The notes below the pieces were generated by a model. That model saw only the letters and a list, made by a program, of their open reading frames with translations. It searched no databases and was not told the DNA's origin. Source: Varanus komodoensis (taxonomy: Eukaryota > Chordata > Lepidosauria > Squamata > Varanidae). Taken from it: 64,000 nucleotides of DNA. The position numbers and the translations under genes were made by a program. The stretch is taken from assembly GCF_004798865.1 (NCBI RefSeq), contig NW_025336481.1:21162587-21226586 (forward strand). The letters run 5' to 3'. Each line of letters starts with the position of its first letter. Position 1 is the stretch's first letter. Shown piece by piece: positions 52,101 through 62,399 of the stretch.

Positions 52101-55100
52101 CTCTACAAAGAATGGAAGATATTTAAGAATATAAGTTGGATACATTAAGAGATGCATGGCACATTCTATACCATTTTGAAAGCAGATCTCTCATACTGCC
52201 CTTCATACCTTGCAATGCAACAAAGTGATGAGATCTCAAAACAGAGATGGAAGAAAAAGATGTACAAAAGACTGATTCCTAAAACCAAGCAAACCCTTGC
52301 AAACCAAAGGAGGAAAAAACTTGTATTTTTAAATTTTCTGGTGAATTTATATTGCTTAACCATGAATTTGTGACTACATAAGTCAGTCAATGCAAGAGGG
52401 TAAGTATGGTACCACTGTCAGTCCTATTTGCTTAACTGAAAATGGCATTATCTCATGCAATTGTTAACTGCATTCTGATTCTGCTTTAAATGCCATAAAC
52501 ATACGACATATTCTACTTAAATCTAATATAACTTGATAACTGAATTATTTATTTCCGTATAACCATTTAAAGTAACTATCCATCAAACTCTCTGTGAAAC
52601 CAAGAAGTAGTGAGAATTCCAGCCTTTTCCTATGGACCAATGGAAGATAGCTTCTATGGAGAGTTCCATAAAATAGCAAGCATGAAAAAGAATGGTTTCA
52701 TGACATATTCTTTGATAGCAGTACATTTTCTATTCCAAGTGCAGACATTTTCCATTTAGATGTCACTTGTTCAATGAAAAAAGCTGAACTCTGTAATAAT
52801 GGTGTTTTGCTAAAAGCATGCCAAATAGATGAGAGAACAGCAGGAACACTGAAAGTTAAGCTGGCTGGGATCTTACAAAGTATATCCATGGAGATATGAA
52901 AGACCAAGGTAATAAAGCAAATTCAGGAAACACTCATGAGTAGGAGATGAACCAAGCCTCACTCTGTTTTGTGGGTGGGATAAAGTGGCCATGCATGCCC
53001 AGTCCAACGGTGATCATTTAAGACATCCCCCTAGCCCTTTTATAAGAATAGTCATGAGGCTGGCGAGAGCCAACCTTGCTGCCATTTCAGAATACACTGC
53101 TCACTTTCCATTTCTTCTCTCTTATGGTGATACTCAATCAGGTCCCAGACCACTCTGTTCAGATAGCTATCTTAAAAAACCTCAGCTGAATTTTGCATGA
53201 TATTGCATTGTTCCAACAGTATGTCTCTCTCAAAGCAGACACAGGCCCAATAGCCTCAGTATAGCAAGACATGATTACCTAAAAGAGATGCTCAAATGAC
53301 AAAACTGAACTGATGCCCTGCACACATAAGAGTCAAGATATCTTCAAGGGTAGAAGGAGAAGGAAAACCTACAAACTTTTTGATTTGGATTCTGCTAGTA
53401 AAATTCTGCTTTTATAAATATCTCTTCATTTCCTTTAGGAGATAATGCTGATCCACAATTTTTTAGCATTGAAAAAATGTATGAAAGTTTAGGATCTTGA
53501 GAAGGTTGCTCTTGAAAAATATCCCTTCTAAGGAGACCTCTAAAAAGAATTTATTCCTGGCCAACATTCATTCACTGATGTTTGCAGATAAATTAATTTC
53601 AGTTCAGTTTCTCTTTTACTTCATGGATGACAACATTTAGCTGCAGGTGATGGCAGTCTGACAACCATTTTAATTTCAGATATATCTTGCAAGAGCAAAC
53701 TTACTTTGGTTTAAATCTTAGTGTTGCTTTGGTCAACCAGTATAGCACTTCCAAAAATAAGCCATTACTGTAATGGGATAAATCTAGCTCAAAAATGCAA
53801 CTCAGTCACATCTTCTTAAATAAGCATATGACCGTATGTCAGCCTGTCAAATTCTTCACCCTACTTATTAGCAACCAACATACTGAAACACAATGGGCAT
53901 GATTCAGATAAGTTTTGCATTAAGATTAACTTTATGATTCGGCTGAACCCTTTGTGATAGTCTCATCTTTTGTTAAGGTTGAACCAGTGTTTATATTAAT
54001 GTAATTCAACACTTTAAATGAGTATGTTTCATATTTTGCACTTACAATTTAATGACAGATCCTATTATGCAACAATAGATGCTGCACTAATCAGAACATC
54101 TGCTGAAACTTAAATGAACTGAGATTATACCACCAATTCTTATCAGTGTGGACAGAAGTGCCAAGATGTTCTGATATGCACATGCGTATAGAAGAAGCAA
54201 CTTTCCTTAAATCCATTCACAGATGTTTGAGAGTGTTACATATACCTGTATGCAAGGAGAAGATGATGTGTGTGCTAGCTTAAGCAATAAGGTGCTGAAG
54301 CAGAGTACTGACAGAGAAGAAGAGTGGGGATGGCTGACGAAAACTAAAAAGCACGGCAGAGAACCGGTACTTACACATCATACCTCTGTAGTGAAGTCAC
54401 TTTGTTCTTGTTCTTGTCAACTGCATTTGTAGACAGCTGGAGGAAGTTGGGGTTTAACTTGTACAGTTCTTGAAGTAACTTCTGTTCATATTCCTGATGC
54501 TTGCCGGCCTGCAGAAAAAAAGACGTTATAATCTAACATAACCTAGTAATTTAAGGCGAATGCTTCATTTTGTAGCAAATTAGTTTCTCCAATCAAATAA
54601 TGTAAGTTTCAAATTCAAAGGGCCATCTGTGCAATAAAAAAAATTTAAGATGTTCTACTTTATGTTCCTCAAAATCACTAGACTCTGACAACTATACTAC
54701 CCTCTTATAAAAATGTCATGATCACCAATCGAACTGAATGCGCCCCTCAGTGGAATTTATGGCAATGATCACATTTCATATGTGAACTCCAAACTGCCCA
54801 TTTCAGTTACTAAAGGAAGCTACTCACAAGTTGAAGTACAATGAGTTAAGTCTTAAAGCTGTAGCTATGTTATAATTTAACTCACTAAACTAGTGTTCAA
54901 GTCAACATAGACATGCTCTAGAGATTATTTTGGTTTGCAAATATGATGAAGTAATCCTTTAAAGCAATTATCTGTTAATTCATCTGTGTTTGATGAGTGG
55001 TAAAAACAGATACTAAAAAATAACATCCAATGAGTAGGACATAGCCTTGTATCACTTAACAGTTCTATCACAGGAAGCAAGGGCTCCACAAACACACGGT

Positions 55101-58100
55101 GCTGACAACGTTGTAAAATATACTTTCCTGTATTATAGAAATAAAATAGGCAGAAAGCCCAGGTTAAGAGGATGACGGCTCAAAGCATTCCTGTTTACTT
55201 ATGTTCCCTAAAGAGCTGACAACTCTGTCTACGAGAAGTGAGAGTAAGAAAACTTCACAGAAGATGGAAGATAACAGGTTGTCATAGGAAAAAAATCCTT
55301 TAGGCACACTCAGAATCTGTACAGAAACTAAAGGAAGGTTTTGAGCCTGAGTAGGACGTTTTACAGTGGGAAATAAATTAGCAAACCATCATCCACCATA
55401 GGTCTATGTAGGGGAGGCAGTTCAAGCATAGATACAATGCTTAAAACAAAGGAATGAAATTGAGCAGGATGGTCTAGATTTTCAGTAGTACCAAAAGCAC
55501 AGATTGTGAGCACTTAGCAGAATAAGAGGTTCAAATGGAGGGTTTGTGTACATATGCAAAACAACACTTTCAACTGGGATGCATCCCACATGGCATAAGA
55601 CATAAGATCTTGGAAGAAGAATTTTCTGTATTATCTAGTTTCTATACAAACATCAATCACAAGTAAACAACTTGTCTATCCTGGTGACCGTCCTCAGTGA
55701 TGCAGCTCTGCAAAGCTGGAAAATAACTGAGCAGAAAGATGGTTGTCCCACCTCTCAGAGCACTGAAACACCAGAGTTCTCCACCCAAGAAGATGGGTTA
55801 AGAATGCCAGATCCTTGTCTAGAATGAGGAAATACCATGTACCATGGACTATACTATGTATAGACACAGAAGTCAACCATGGAACGGCACAGAAACCAAG
55901 AACAGCCATCTCAACTTTTGATACTACATTAGGCCATAAGGAAAACCCATTTTAAGGATCCTTGGGTGTCTAAAGTGACTTTAATTTATAATTATTTGCT
56001 CATTTCAGTACACAGATGAGCTTCTTATAAGCCTTAAAAAAGACTAACTTAAATTCAGAATGGTTTTATATTGTACTGGTATCTCTAACTTCAATCCATT
56101 TGAAATGAACAGCAACACAGCTGGTTTAATATATTTGGCTAATAATGCAAAGGAACCTATAGGTTTCTTTCAATCAAAATGTCCAGTTTTGACTGAAACT
56201 GTTACAGTAATTTAAAGTCTGTTTGACGATCAGCATCTGAGACATGAGAAAAGTACAAGAAGTGGTACAGGTTTCAACACACCTACCTGCATCTCTTCTT
56301 TTGTGAAACTGGCTGCTTCATCTCCTAGTTCATGTAGATACATACAGTCTGGTTTCGGACACTGCATGTTCTTCAGAAAGTAACTGCAATATTTTGTGGT
56401 ACCTAAAGATGCCTAATGCAAAACAACCTATGTCAGGAACTACAAAGCCCATACAATACATATTGTAAAAGTTAATTTTAAAATTCCATTTTTAATATCA
56501 CAGTGCTCAACTACATACACAGGTTACATCCAAGAAGTGAAATACACAATCCTGGAATATTACAGTATATGACTTTTATCCTATACAGTTCCACATACTT
56601 TCAAGGTATCTATTAAGAAATATTACCTTAAGTGTTCTTCCATCTACCACCACATTATTGACACACTGTATGGCTCTGAGTGCATCTTCTGACCGGATGT
56701 AGGTTACATATGCACTTGCACTTGGGCCCTAGGTTTTTAGAAAAGGTTAGGTTACAAGCTAGTTGTTTAACTATTTTAAAATTTTCTAATAGTCAATGCT
56801 ACATTATATATTAATTTTAAGAGATCTAGAAAAATCCCTCTATAACTTGTTCTTTATGTATGTGCAGTAATTACAACTGCAAGGTTTGATCACTCAGTTA
56901 CAGTGAACTGTTTACAAAGAAGACCCTAATTTATCAGACAGCAGAGTTTAAAAAGTAAACTTTGTTGTAATACAAGTACTTCCAAAAATGTCAGTGTCCA
57001 AGCACTATCCAAGCACCTTTCCCTTTACCCTTGCACACAGAAGAAATATAACCATTAAAACTGTGTCCATTGCTACCTCAGTGCAAAACCTAAAAACAAA
57101 TTATATACACAGCTCTTCCTCTCTAATTTAGGAAAATATCTGTAAAAATGCAAACCTCGTTATTAAATATCTAAGAATGCTCATCATGCAATTAGATCCC
57201 TTTGTTTCCTTACAATGACATTTACATTTTACCTGGTCTTGGCTCCTCTACTCACTTTGGAGCCAACTGTTCAAAGTAACAGACATCTTTCCTACTATCA
57301 AATTTGAGACAAGAGTGAATCTAAGCATTGTTATAGACTACAATCAACGGAGACAGCTTGACTGAGTCACAATATACACCTAAAAGTCAAAGCAACCATG
57401 TATTTTGCAGGAAAAAAGATGTCTAGTATATTGACAACAAAGTAGCTGTGGCAAATCACTGATCAGGAACACACATCTGAACAAATATAAATGGATAGAA
57501 CTAAAGAGGTCTCACAGGATTATATTCAATATTACGGTAACCTAAGCTCCATTCATTTCAATAGTTATACCCTAAATATCTAACAATGGATGCAACCCAC
57601 TATAAATAGAACAAATTAGAGAAGTTGGAGAACTTCAGTTCAAGACATGTTCTATAAATAGCAATGTTTCAGAAAAATAATTACCAAAAATACGGTTTAC
57701 GTTACATGATGCCCTTAATTTGAATATATTGTGATTACAATCATCATTTTTGTTCACTGATAACTATTTTGGGCTATAGGATTCATTGGACCCTGCTAAT
57801 TAATGCAGTCTAAGTTAAAGTATTGTTTGAATTTGGTTTTTTTTTTTCCCGGTAGACAGACATTTAGTTGCCTATATTCCACAGAAACTGAAGGAGTCCA
57901 CCTCTTGGCCAGTTCAAGCGGAAGATGCAAATATCTTACCTGTGAGCCTGCATATGATGTACTGTTGTTGATGACCACTTTGTGTATTTTACCAAATTTC
58001 CCAAAATATTCTGGCCTTTTCAAAACCTGTATAGATTATTAATTTAACAAATATTAAAAAAATCATAAGCATTTCAGGCAAAACATACAATTTAAAAAAA

Positions 58101-60379
58101 CAATTCTACTTTCACTATTTTTACTGGTTTTGAAACATCTTTAAGTGAAACAGATAGTCTATTCTAAAAAAAAGTAATTTAGAATTTACACTAAGACTAT
58201 GGCAAAGGGCAAATCAAGGCAAGCATCTACAGATATTATATTTTTCTAGATATTGAAGAGTAGCATTATCATTTTAGCTGGCTCTTATCTAGGTCAATTC
58301 AGGTGGAAACCTATTTATCCAATGAATACTTCATATCAATTAGGGCAGCAATTAGCATTGGGAACATTTAAAGACCTAACTTCAGCTCTTGTCCCTCCTG
58401 ACATCTGGGAATATCATGCACCTTCTTCTTAATATCTTTTGGCACAGAAGAGTCTTAGTCAGGTGCCTGAAAATAGGAAATGAATGGGTCTGATGAACTT
58501 CCTTGGTAAGGGCATTCCATAAGTTGGTACCCCCAACAAACTCCCCAGGGAGATGTGTCTGGTGCTGTCACTGTATACTTTTCAGAGCTTGATCTCCTGT
58601 CATTTCAATTGTTGAGCAGATGATATGATTTTATATTGGTTTTAATTCAGGTTATGATTGAGTGGTTACAGTGGAGCCATATTTTGTGTTGTGTATTATA
58701 ATTTTCATTTTCCTTGTTAATTGTGGTTATTACCTTGTTGTTGTTATTACTATGGGTGTTATTGTTAAAGTGTGTTATGCTGTTAACTGTTCTGAGAGTG
58801 TTTGCTATAGAATGGCCTATAAAAACTTTAAGTAAAATAAAATGAATAAAATAAAAATATTTCCAGTGCTTTTGCAAACCTTTTCCAGTTTTGCCTACAA
58901 CTTTCTTGAACTGTGGTGACCAGAACTGTACACAGTACTCAATATGTGAGAAGGCAGTTCTTAGGGTATTCAAACCATTTAGGGTTCCAAATGTAAGAAC
59001 CAGCACCACTGAGCACAGAAAAGTCCGCGCAGATGGACACCACAGTAGTAATGAACTCCAGCTAACTAGTCTCAGACAATCTAGTGATATTATGTTGCAC
59101 CTACTGAAGTTTCTGGGGTTTTATAAGTGCAGCCCCATTTAGTATGTTTTATTAATCTATGCTATAGCAGCCTTTAGATTGAATTACTATAGCCAGGACC
59201 AGGAAAGGTTCCAGAAAGTGCTTCAGCCAAAGCTGGCAGAAAGTGTTCTAGTTACCACCACTAGCAAAGCATTCAGAAGCTAAATCACATCAATGAACAA
59301 TCCAATGCTGAGAAACTGCATCTTCACGGGGAGTGCAATCCCCTCCAAGAAAGGCTGTACACTTAACTTCAACTGCTCTCCACCCCTCTAAGCCAATAAT
59401 ATTCTGTGTTATCAGGATTAAGCTTATTTCTCCAGATCCAAGCCCCCATGGTCACCCAGACATCAGTTCAGGGTTTCCACTACTTCCTAAAATCTGTTGG
59501 AACTAAAAGACAAACAGCAGATTGCACAAATAAACAATCCATGGTTTAGGAGTGTATAGGAATGAGTGTGCTAGCTCCAGAGCGATCGTCTGTTTCTAGT
59601 GTGCAAAACAATTGAGAGACTCTCATGAGTTCTATCAAAGCACAGGCTCTAACTCTTGGTTGTTTCTCCCTCAACCATGTAGAGCTTCAGGTCTACATAC
59701 CACAGAGAGTAACTCAGGGACAGGACGGCCCTGGACTGTTTTGCATACTGGAAGCAGGCGAGTGATCAGGTGTCACCATGTTTATGCACTCATGTACCCT
59801 CCCCAGCAACCCAAGATTAACCAACTATGAGTTATTTAATAATGAGCACTGGGTCAGTGATGCTATCAGTATACTGATATCAGCTCAATCCAGACCCTTA
59901 GGCAATTGAATCCAAGGGTTTCATGTGGACATTAAGCAGCATGTAGGTCAAGAAACATTCAGTAAGTAAGGGTTACGGAGCAGACTAATAATCTCCTAGG
60001 TTATGGAACATAGCCTCCAAGAAAGATTAAAATAAGTACTGTGTATTTCAGACCACTGCTTAGAGATGCAGATGAGTCAACCTGTCTGAACGGAGTTTGT
60101 ATGGCAACCTTGGTGATAACAACAATGCACAGGATATGTTTGTTGGGTACAGAGAACACAGCTCTCTGTACAAGGGCTTACCTCTGGATCTGCTAGGCGC
60201 TGGGACAAGCCTACTACAAAGACAAGGTTCTTCTGTACAACCCGTACACTGGCGAGATGTTTACGATTTTCTGATATCTTCTGTTTTCTCTCATTTTGCT
60301 TCTGTTTCTTTTCATTTTTTATCCTTTGCAATTCTTCTTGAGAGAGTGGTTTATACACTGCTGGATCTTCTGGATATGG
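24831..60379 (-). CDS. CNOT4: CNOT4, CCR4-NOT-associated E3 ubiquitin ligase (partial; RING exon outside window)
   Basis: Eleven minus-strand coding exons match vertebrate CNOT4 almost residue for residue. In transcript order they are 60182-60379, 57940-58026, 56627-56728, 56287-56412, 54375-54508, 51296-51451 (cassette), 45685-45742, 44179-44428, 42187-42684, 25793-26005 and 24831-25132. The protein is a nuclear and cytoplasmic E3 ligase associated with the CCR4-NOT deadenylase. The window encodes the coiled basic linker, the RRM (about residues 109-190 in human numbering), the CCCH zinc finger, and the long disordered Ser/Pro/Asn-rich tail. The RING finger exon (roughly the first 58 residues) is not present in 60380-64000 and must lie to the right. 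Without the cassette the window gives 655 residues, so about 713 in full, as recalled for the long human isoform. No disabling change was seen. Confidence 0.97.
25793..26005 (-). CDS. CNOT4: CNOT4 penultimate exon of the long isoform
   Basis: The exon is 213 nt, phase 1 to 1, between gataaatctcccag and CACAG|GTAACA. It reads DNNSSVESLNMKEWQDGLRA, then LLPNININFGGLPNATSPS, and ends GSWMDPAIITG. It closely matches the long human CNOT4 C-terminus. Confidence 0.96.
28765..28832 (+). mobile_element. LINE 3' tail fragment
   Basis: 'gtgaaccacccagagggtat', then 'gggtggtatagaaatgtaat' and a run of GTA/ATC trinucleotides. This is the usual form of an L2-like LINE 3' end with a microsatellite tail. Confidence 0.55.
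32337..33031 (+). mobile_element. Internally deleted mariner (Tc1/mariner) DNA transposon
   Basis: The element is about 695 bp and flanked by TA on both sides (32335-32336 and 33032-33033). The TIRs are about 24 nt (left tgagggttgtccagaaagta, right reads cgaggtgtgtccagaaagta) with three mismatches. The plus strand keeps the C-terminal half of a mariner transposase: the second catalytic Asp in HHDNALNHSAL, then PPYSPDLTPCNFF and RCVHSQEAYFEGHNVQL to a stop near 32984. Full mariners are about 1.3 kb, so most of the 5' half is missing. A frameshift near 32740 separates the HHDNA part from the YSPDL part. The third catalytic residue is Asn (PCNFF) where active relatives have Asp. It is dead and sits in the 16 kb CNOT4 intron. 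Confidence 0.88.
33822..33843. repeat. T12-G10 homopolymer junction
   Basis: Twelve T followed directly by ten G. A similar T8-G10 junction occurs at 40435-40452, and a C12 run at 62685-62696. These are sites where assembly errors are likely. Confidence 0.9.
36236..36325 (-). mobile_element. LINE/SINE 3' tail, reverse orientation
   Basis: A run of TTTATTTTTATTTATT is followed by 'atgccgccccattcgccgaa' and 'gcctcggggcggctcacatc'. This is the least diverged tail of its kind in the window, so probably a younger insertion. Confidence 0.65.
37245..37390 (+). mobile_element. Reptilian interspersed repeat ('catctgatgaagtg' family)
   Basis: 'acatctgatgaggtggacag', 'agtccttaagatgccacaca' and 'tttgccgcaacagattaaca' mark this family. 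It lies in the CNOT4 large intron. Confidence 0.6.
37934..37953. repeat. (CA)n microsatellite
   Basis: About ten CA units in the CNOT4 large intron. Shorter CA runs occur at 17467-17477, 21520-21534 and 35374-35382. Confidence 0.9.
39294..39360. repeat. Recent 35-bp tandem duplication
   Basis: A unit starting aaataaggaaaatgatttgg is repeated directly with period 35 (unit starts 39294 and 39329). The two copies are identical over at least 32 bases. It lies in the large CNOT4 intron and has no coding meaning. Confidence 0.9.
42187..42684 (-). CDS. CNOT4: CNOT4 largest exon (tail with DLNLPPQ motif)
   Basis: The exon is 498 nt, phase 1 to 1. It contains WQAAFGFGSSKQQEDDLGFD, RKALADLIEKELSVQDQPSL, RFPQFQQHRAVYNSFSFPG and SNFLDLNLPPQHSTGLGG. 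The donor is ATAGCAG|GTAAGT. Read-through into the intron would add about 17 codons before a stop (KCTETTSELGSC...), a possible short intron-retention form. Confidence 0.97.
43365..43440 (+). mobile_element. Reptilian interspersed repeat, short 3' fragment
   Basis: 'tgttagtccttaaggggtca', then 'tttttgctgccacaaaataa' and 'cacagccactcctctga': the 3' part of the same family as 37245-37390. Confidence 0.6.
43584..43606. repeat. Poly(A) run, 23 A
   Basis: Twenty-three uninterrupted A in a CNOT4 intron. On the sense (minus) strand this is a T-run. Confidence 0.95.
44179..44428 (-). CDS. CNOT4: CNOT4 exon: Pro/Ser-rich tail
   Basis: The exon is 250 nt, phase 0 in and phase 1 out. It starts ISNSDTPSPPPGLSKSN, includes ARSPFEGAITESQSLFSDNF and RHPNPIPSGLPPFPSSPQ, and ends EPQSLFTS before CATCAG|GTATTT. 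Only 74 bp separate its acceptor from the hAT insertion upstream. Confidence 0.96.
44503..44872 (+). mobile_element. hAT-type MITE, copy 1
   Basis: The copy is about 370 bp and begins cagtgatggaaaacctttt; it ends ggttcaccaccactg. Its body includes 'actgcaacccaaagcccact' and 'cctgaaaactgaggttttag', shared with copy 2. Several CpG to TpG-like differences between the two copies suggest moderate age. Confidence 0.85.
45059..45453 (+). mobile_element. hAT-type MITE, copy 2
   Basis: The copy is about 395 bp, in the same orientation as copy 1. It begins cagtgatggtgaacctttta and ends ataggttcaccgccactg. Its final part keeps 'agagggctctgtgtgcccac', which is shorter or missing in copy 1, so copy 1 carries a small internal deletion near its right end. 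Confidence 0.85.
45685..45742 (-). CDS. CNOT4: CNOT4 58-nt exon
   Basis: A short exon, phase 2 in and phase 0 out, between ctttttctccag and CAACAG|GTAAGA. It reads PGDKPSDSLSIGNCDNSQQ and matches human DKPSDSLSIGNGDNSQQ with one Gly to Cys change. Its length is not a multiple of three, so it should be constitutive. Confidence 0.95.
46335..46450 (-). mobile_element. LINE 3' tail fragment, reverse orientation
   Basis: 'ggtatttgtattctaccctt', then 'catctgaaaagcttcctgag' and 'tggtttacagatcagcagca' resemble the 'ccgcccttcatccgaag...ggcggtttac' LINE tail in reverse. Confidence 0.45.
48125..48240 (+). mobile_element. L2-like LINE 3' tail
   Basis: 'taagccatcctgagacacga' is followed by 'aggatggcatataaatgttt' and a TAAATAAATAAACAAACAA tail, the same type as at 62540 and 58780. 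Confidence 0.65.
51296..51451 (-). CDS. CNOT4: CNOT4 symmetric cassette exon
   Basis: The exon is 156 nt, enters and leaves in phase 2, and can therefore be skipped or included without frame change. Acceptor is cacctctttccag and donor TTTCGG|GTAATT. It encodes PNSNNKDAWPSLQSSSKSVN, then GLTMEHRKTPPILENGTDPE, a disordered polar stretch. I believe it corresponds to an alternative exon in some mammalian CNOT4 isoforms; the open frame across the full exon supports real coding use. Confidence 0.85.
51452..54374. other. CNOT4: CNOT4 intron (2.9 kb) before the cassette exon
   Basis: AT-rich, with chance frames only. No repeat or regulatory signal recognised. Confidence 0.6.
54375..54508 (-). CDS. 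CNOT4: CNOT4 exon after the zinc finger, with tandem donors 9 nt apart
   Basis: The exon is 134 nt and starts AGKHQEYEQKLLQELYKLNP. The favoured donor is GATGT|GTAAGT at 54374/54375. With it the junction to the next constitutive exon reads LQRYDVPGDKPSDSL, against human LQRYDTPIDKPSDSL. A second in-frame donor, CAGAG|GTATGA, lies 9 nt upstream (exon end 54384) and would drop three residues without changing phase. Confidence 0.93.
56287..56412 (-). CDS. CNOT4: CNOT4 exon: CCCH zinc finger
   Basis: The exon is 126 nt, phase 0 to 0. After ASLGTTKY comes CSYFLKNMQCPKPDCMYLH, with all three Cys and the His of a C-x8-C-x4-C-x3-H finger. It ends FTKEEMQ before donor GTAGGT. Confidence 0.97.
56627..56728 (-). 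CDS. CNOT4: CNOT4 exon: RRM end (RNP1 region)
   Basis: The exon is 102 nt, phase 0 to 0. It reads GPSASAYVTYIRSEDALRAI, then QCVNNVVVDGRTLK, the RNP1 strand, second helix and last strand of the RRM. The donor is AAG|GTAATA. Confidence 0.97.
57940..58026 (-). CDS. CNOT4: CNOT4 exon: RRM middle
   Basis: The exon is 87 nt, phase 0 to 0, flanked by ctatacag and CACAG|GTAAGA. It reads VLKRPEYFGKFGKIHKVVIN followed by NSTSYAGSQ, the first helix and second strand of the RRM. Confidence 0.97.
58380..58860 (+). mobile_element. L2/CR1-like LINE 3' region with A-rich tail
   Basis: 'gacatctgggaatatcatgc', 'agtcaggtgcctgaaaatag' and 'gggcattccataagttggta' are 3' non-coding words of a common reptilian LINE. 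They are followed by 'ctgttctgagagtgtttgct...cctataaaaactttaag' and a TAAAATAAAATGAATAAA tail ending near 58858. The inner part is deleted or diverged. Confidence 0.6.
58862..58990 (-). mobile_element. LINE reverse-transcriptase ORF fragment (CR1-like)
   Basis: The minus strand reads [20 protein letters not shown] followed by GKTGKGLQKH. This corresponds to the '[23 protein letters not shown]' region near the end of CR1-type LINE ORF2. It abuts, in opposite orientation, the LINE tail at 58380-58860. Short and dead. Confidence 0.65.
60182..60379 (-). CDS. CNOT4: CNOT4 exon: post-RING linker and start of RRM
   Basis: The exon is 198 nt, phase 0 to 0, with acceptor ttttaaattag and donor CCAGAG|GTAAGC. 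It begins PYPEDPAVYKPLSQEELQRI, continues through a Lys/Gln/Glu-rich helix, and enters the RRM at NLVFVVGLSQRLADPE (RNP2-like strand). Confidence 0.97.
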
Positions 60380-60928
60380 CTAATTTAAAAAAGAGTAAGT
60401 AGGTAAGTCTTGAAGAAATAGAATTGACTTTGCCAGGAAAACAACTGTGTTTGACTGAGCTTTAGGCAAGTGCAACTGGGCTCAAGAAAGCACATTCTCC
60501 CATCTCTCAACCTGGCAGCTGTTCACAGAAGATGCCTCTACCTGATCTTCAGGAATCCCATCTTCCCACTGCAGTACAAACCATTGCACTGAGCAAGCTC
60601 TACTGATCCCATGTCACATTTTGGGACACTCCTAAAGCTGAACCTAATACGTGGGCTTCTGTTGCTAGGAAAAAAAATGAATTAGTTCCACATAAACACA
60701 TTAATACTTTCAGCAGTTCTGTTCCCTAAGTTAAACCTTTTCTGCTTATACAAATTACCATATTTGGTAATTATACCATTCAGTTGCAATCATTCCCATC
60801 AAGAACCAATTTTTAGAAGTGATCAGCTTTACCACTAAACCAAGAATTCTGAAGAAAAGGCTTCTCAGTTCTGTGATTGGTTTAGATTATGCAGATAATG
60901 GAATTTATCTTCATTTGTCTGGAATCTT

Positions 60929-60954
60929 GACAGGACAGGACAGGACAGGACAGG
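60929..60954. repeat. (GACAG)5 pentanucleotide repeat
   Basis: Five perfect GACAG units followed by a G, in the CNOT4 intron upstream of the first exon in the window. Confidence 0.95.
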
Positions 60955-62399
60955 TCAATGGTGTGCAACAGTTGCACAGACACACAGAGAAAAATGTGGT
61001 ATGTAAGAAGAGTAAAGAGGAGTGCAATCCTACCATATGGTCCCTGTACAGATGATATTTGGGGTTTATGGCAAAGGCACCTATTACCGAATTTTATTTT
61101 ATTTTTGTATAATCAACAGTGCTAAATGTTTGTTCTTCATTTTTAACAGAAAGTTTGTAATTCTGTGATGCATGTAGCAGACTCAGCTGGATCACAATTT
61201 TCTTAACCAGCACTACCCTGCTTTTTGATGTCCATGGCTAAACCAATTACACATTTTCATTTTTTACAGAACCAACATCCACTGCAGTGCATATACAATC
61301 ATCAATTAATATGGTGAGTTCAAATAAACCCAAGAGCCCCCACAACGATCAAATGAAAGAAGAGACACATTTTAGGGTGTGCAATTTCTGCCAGTGAGAC
61401 CTGTAATATTTTACTGTCATTCTTTCCAATAAACACATCATTCGTCTGTCACTGCCCAGTTCAAGGGAACTGTAGGATCTTTGATGCCTGACACAGAGGC
61501 AGTTTGAAAAATGACTACCCTAGACAATTAGTTATGATCCTGTTCTTGAAGCTAGTATCTGACTAGTTGACATTAAAACTATATAGTAAGAACAAGATAA
61601 AGCATTAACAACAACCTGTTACATAAAGGCAACACAAGTTCCAATACCATGCTGGCAACCTAAGTAGTTATTTCAGTATAATACTGATTTAAAGAAAACT
61701 GTGACAACTTCCCAGAAAGGAAATACTTGCCTCTCTCAAATATTTCAAAACCCTTATGGGTTTTGAAAAAAAATGTGCACAACCCAATCCAATCATACCT
61801 AAGTAATACCTTATGAGGTAGAAGACTCTATTTCCAAGGCTTCTTTCCACTATGAAGAAAGCGTGAAAACATTTTAACTATAACTATATGGATATTATAG
61901 CAAACTGTTATTAATTCAGACATAGGTCAGTGCTTGTGTAGTAAATAAATTTAAATCAAAATTGAAGTAAGGGAATTAAAGAAAAATAAATTAGCTTTTT
62001 AAAGTGAACATGCTTGGTTACCAGTCACAGGCACTGATCACCTAGATATTTCAATCATAACAGTTGTGGAAAGTGGGATTAGCATCCTTGCCTCATTAAA
62101 AGGCTTTCAGAGAGCAATCAGTTCTAACAGTTGGAGGTAGAATGAATTCACCAAGCAAGCAGGCTGCCCCATTCTACGCATTCATCCCAAGTCCAGAAGG
62201 GAAAGTGTGTCACAAATGGCAACTGGAAGAAAAATGTGACTACTTAGGCAGCACTATAAAGATTACCCTAGTATCAGGACAGGTACCCAAAATGGTTTCA
62301 CAGGAGAAATTCAACTGGTTGTGGCAGAAGTAACAGGTAAGTGCAACACAGACAAGCAGAGCCAAGGTTATATTTCTCAAATGAATCTTGACAGTATGT

